Source: Thermohalobaculum xanthum
GTDB taxonomy: Bacteria > Pseudomonadota > Alphaproteobacteria > Rhodobacterales > Rhodobacteraceae
Reading direction: 5' to 3'
Assembly: GCF_016623495.1 (NCBI RefSeq)
Contig: NZ_JAEHHL010000006.1
Span: 1-64,000, forward strand
Length of the DNA stretch: 64,000 bases
The translations under genes and the position numbers were made by a program. Positions 62,606 through 64,000 of this stretch are shown one piece after another (position 1 is the stretch's first letter; each line of letters opens with the position of its first letter). The notes beneath the pieces are model-generated. The model searched no databases. It saw nothing but the letters and a program-made list of their open reading frames with translations, and was not told the origin of the DNA.

Positions 62606-63526
62606 TCAGTCTGGCTCGAGGGGTGTCCATTCCTCGCCGAGGTCATAGGCTTGGATGGCGCTGGCGGTCTCGATCGTGTTGTCGCCGAGGTCCGCCTCGT
62701 AGATGATGCCGTTTTCGCCGACCAGGAAGGTCATGATGCCGGTCTGGCCATAGTCCGACGGGAATGCCAGCATCGCGTGTCCCGCCACCATGTTGCCGTT
62801 CACCATGTAGTCGAACGCCCCGCCCGGCGCATTCTCGCCCTGCTTCTGCAGCAGCTCGAAGTAATAGCCGAGATAGGGTTCGGGCTCGCGCGCCTCTCCG
62901 TCGATCACGTAGCCCTGCGCCGCGGCCTCGGCCACGGCATCACCGATCGGGCTTTCCGGCGCGCCATCCTCGGGCGGCCAGTAGAGCCCGTCGCGGGTGC
63001 CGGGCGTCGAGATGATGTGAGCGGCGAACTCCATCACGCCATCGTTGTCGTAATCGGTCTGCCGGAAGCGGGCCTGGACCTTCACATACGCGCGCAGCGC
63101 CTCGATGACGTCGAGTTCGTTGCGGCCGATGCGCCGCTCCAGCATCTCCTCGCGGCCCGCCTCGACGTCGAACGTCCATCCGGCTTCACCCTTGGTCAGG
63201 CGGATGGGGAAAGGCCACTGCTCGCGCCCGATATAGAGGGTGGCCGAGCCGTCCTCGGCGACCGAGACGCGGTTCATCTCGTTATAGGCCGCGAGGAAGT
63301 CGTCTCGGTCCTCGCTGTCGCGTTCCGGGTCGCCCGCGACGATCACGTCCTCGTTCTCGGGACCGAAGACTTCCAGCAGCGCATCGCGATCATGGGCTTC
63401 GAGGGCCGAGATCACGGCGGCCACCGCGGCCTCGGGCGTCTCGAAGGCCTTTGGAGAGGCGAGGGCGGGGCTCCAGGCGAGGACGAGGCCGGCGGCCCCG
63501 GCAAGGGCGAAAAGGGTCTTGGTCAT
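62606..63526 (-). CDS. DUF2950-family exported protein
   Basis: 306 residues with a signal peptide (about 1-23, ending ALA). The conserved regions (FETPEAAVAAVISALEAHDRDALLEVFGP, DGLYWPPEDGAPESPIGDAVAEAAAQGY, PYLGYYFELLQKQGENAPGGAFDYMVNGNMVAGHAMLAFP) are typical of DUF2950. Members usually sit beside DUF3300 genes, as here. Function is unknown; the proteins are periplasmic or exported. Confidence 0.9.
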   Translation of the reverse strand: MTKTLFALAGAAGLVLAWSPALASPKAFETPEAAVAAVISALEAHDRDALLEVFGPENEDVIVAGDPERDSEDRDDFLAAYNEMNRVSVAEDGSATLYIGREQWPFPIRLTKGEAGWTFDVEAGREEMLERRIGRNELDVIEALRAYVKVQARFRQTDYDNDGVMEFAAHIISTPGTRDGLYWPPEDGAPESPIGDAVAEAAAQGYVIDGEAREPEPYLGYYFELLQKQGENAPGGAFDYMVNGNMVAGHAMLAFPSDYGQTGIMTFLVGENGIIYEADLGDNTIETASAIQAYDLGEEWTPLEPD

Positions 63527-63675
63527 GATCTATTCTCCGTGACTGGCACGCCGCGCGGGAAGGTCGTTCCCGCGGGCGCGGCAGCGAATGAACTGTCCGA
63601 GCGACCAGGCCGGTGCGCGCGCGTCGGGGGCGCCGGCCCGGTCATCCTGTGCTGCGTGGGCGTGAGGCGAGATGA

Positions 63676-64000
63676 TCACCGCCGTTTCCCTTTCCCGCCT
63701 CCGCGGCTCTTGCCGCCCCGGGCCTTGCCAGCGCGGGCCTTGTTGCCGCCGCCCCTGTTCCCGAAGGCCGAGGACTTGCCGCCGCCTTTCCGTTTAGCCG
63801 CAGCCTTGCCGCCGCCGCCGCCGCCGCGCTGGATGCTCTTGCCGCCGCCCGACTTCCGGTTTCCGACATTGGCCCGGGACGTACTCGCCTTGCCGCGGTT
63901 CTGGGCCTTCTTGGCGCTGGTGAGATTGCCCTTCCTGGACAGTGCCGATTGTTGTCCGCCGGACTTCCGGTTGGCGAGTTTGCCGCCGTCCCTGTTCTGG
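63676..64000 (-). CDS. DUF3300-like protein, C-terminal end, cut by the window
   Basis: Reads from the right edge on the minus strand through about 108 codons to TGA at 63676-63678. It is a low-complexity Gly/Lys/Arg/Ser tail (NRKSGGGKSIQRGGGG, KAAAKRKGGGKSSAFGNRGGG, GKARGGKSRGGGKGKRR). This kind of basic, repeat-rich C-terminus is typical of DUF3300 proteins, and the neighbour is DUF2950, their usual partner. The start is outside the window, so the family call is by context. Confidence 0.6.
   Translation of the reverse strand, partial: QNRDGGKLANRKSGGQQSALSRKGNLTSAKKAQNRGKASTSRANVGNRKSGGGKSIQRGGGGGGKAAAKRKGGGKSSAFGNRGGGNKARAGKARGGKSRGGGKGKRR

Noticed and set aside
63676-64000. GGC-rich run near the right edge as a simple tandem repeat
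   Set aside because: It is the coding sequence for the Gly/Lys/Arg tail of a DUF3300-like protein, with a frame that ends in a normal stop codon.

Overview
This is high-GC DNA with dense overlapping operons. It looks like an alphaproteobacterial chromosome, most likely Rhodobacterales or a neighbouring order. The clues are the family mix (CtlX with ornithine cyclodeaminase, 3-hydroxybutyrate dehydrogenase, an N-type ATPase, DUF2950/DUF3300) and the codon use. No species can be named from the sequence alone.

Left part (1-24 kb): a copper-tolerance cluster on the minus strand (small His/Cys protein, CopI-like cupredoxin, CopA multicopper oxidase, CopB). A 5'-truncated Mrr-like nuclease gene and the 3' half of a tRNA-Arg(ACG) follow, which looks like the right border of an old tRNA-integrated island. 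Next are a cupin/MFS pair, a 3-hydroxybutyrate dehydrogenase divergent from a LysR regulator, a membrane protein with a patatin-like phospholipase, and a LacI-type regulator. The regulator precedes a seven-gene carbohydrate/polyol ABC transporter and dihydroxyacetone kinase operon. Three copies of a near-palindromic motif (core ACGTNCCTCA) lie upstream of the regulator and of the operon and are proposed as its operators. A DMT exporter and an orphan N,N-dimethylformamidase large subunit close this part.

Middle (24.13-34.58 kb): a 10.4 kb integrated element bounded by a 14-bp direct repeat. It splits a leucine-rich-repeat-like host gene, and joining the two halves at the repeat restores one 241-residue frame. 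The element carries a tyrosine integrase, an AlpA-like regulator, a DUF3631 ATPase/primase-type protein, an HK97-type major capsid protein, a P27-type terminase small subunit, a Cro/CI-like regulator with a perfect palindromic operator, and a secreted Cys-rich cargo protein. I see no portal, protease, large terminase, tail or lysis gene. This looks like a phage satellite that brings its own capsid (compare capsid-forming PICIs) or a heavily reduced prophage. It is the most interesting system in the window.

Right part (34.6-64 kb): an amidase with a dipeptide/oligopeptide-type ABC transporter operon, divergent from an aldehyde dehydrogenase. Then come a TPR/TolB-like membrane regulator divergent from a sulfatase-HAD phosphatase-outer membrane protein group, and an Lrp/AsnC regulator divergent from ctlX-ocd-sugE (citrulline/ornithine breakdown plus a probable guanidinium exporter). 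After these comes a complete N-type ATPase operon (atpDCQRBEFAG order, no separate delta). Its beta-subunit frame seems to need a non-canonical ATC start, and its b subunit carries a delta-like C-terminus. The window ends with a glycosyltransferase-sulfotransferase pair divergent from an FkbM methyltransferase, then DUF2950 and the 3' end of a DUF3300-like gene.
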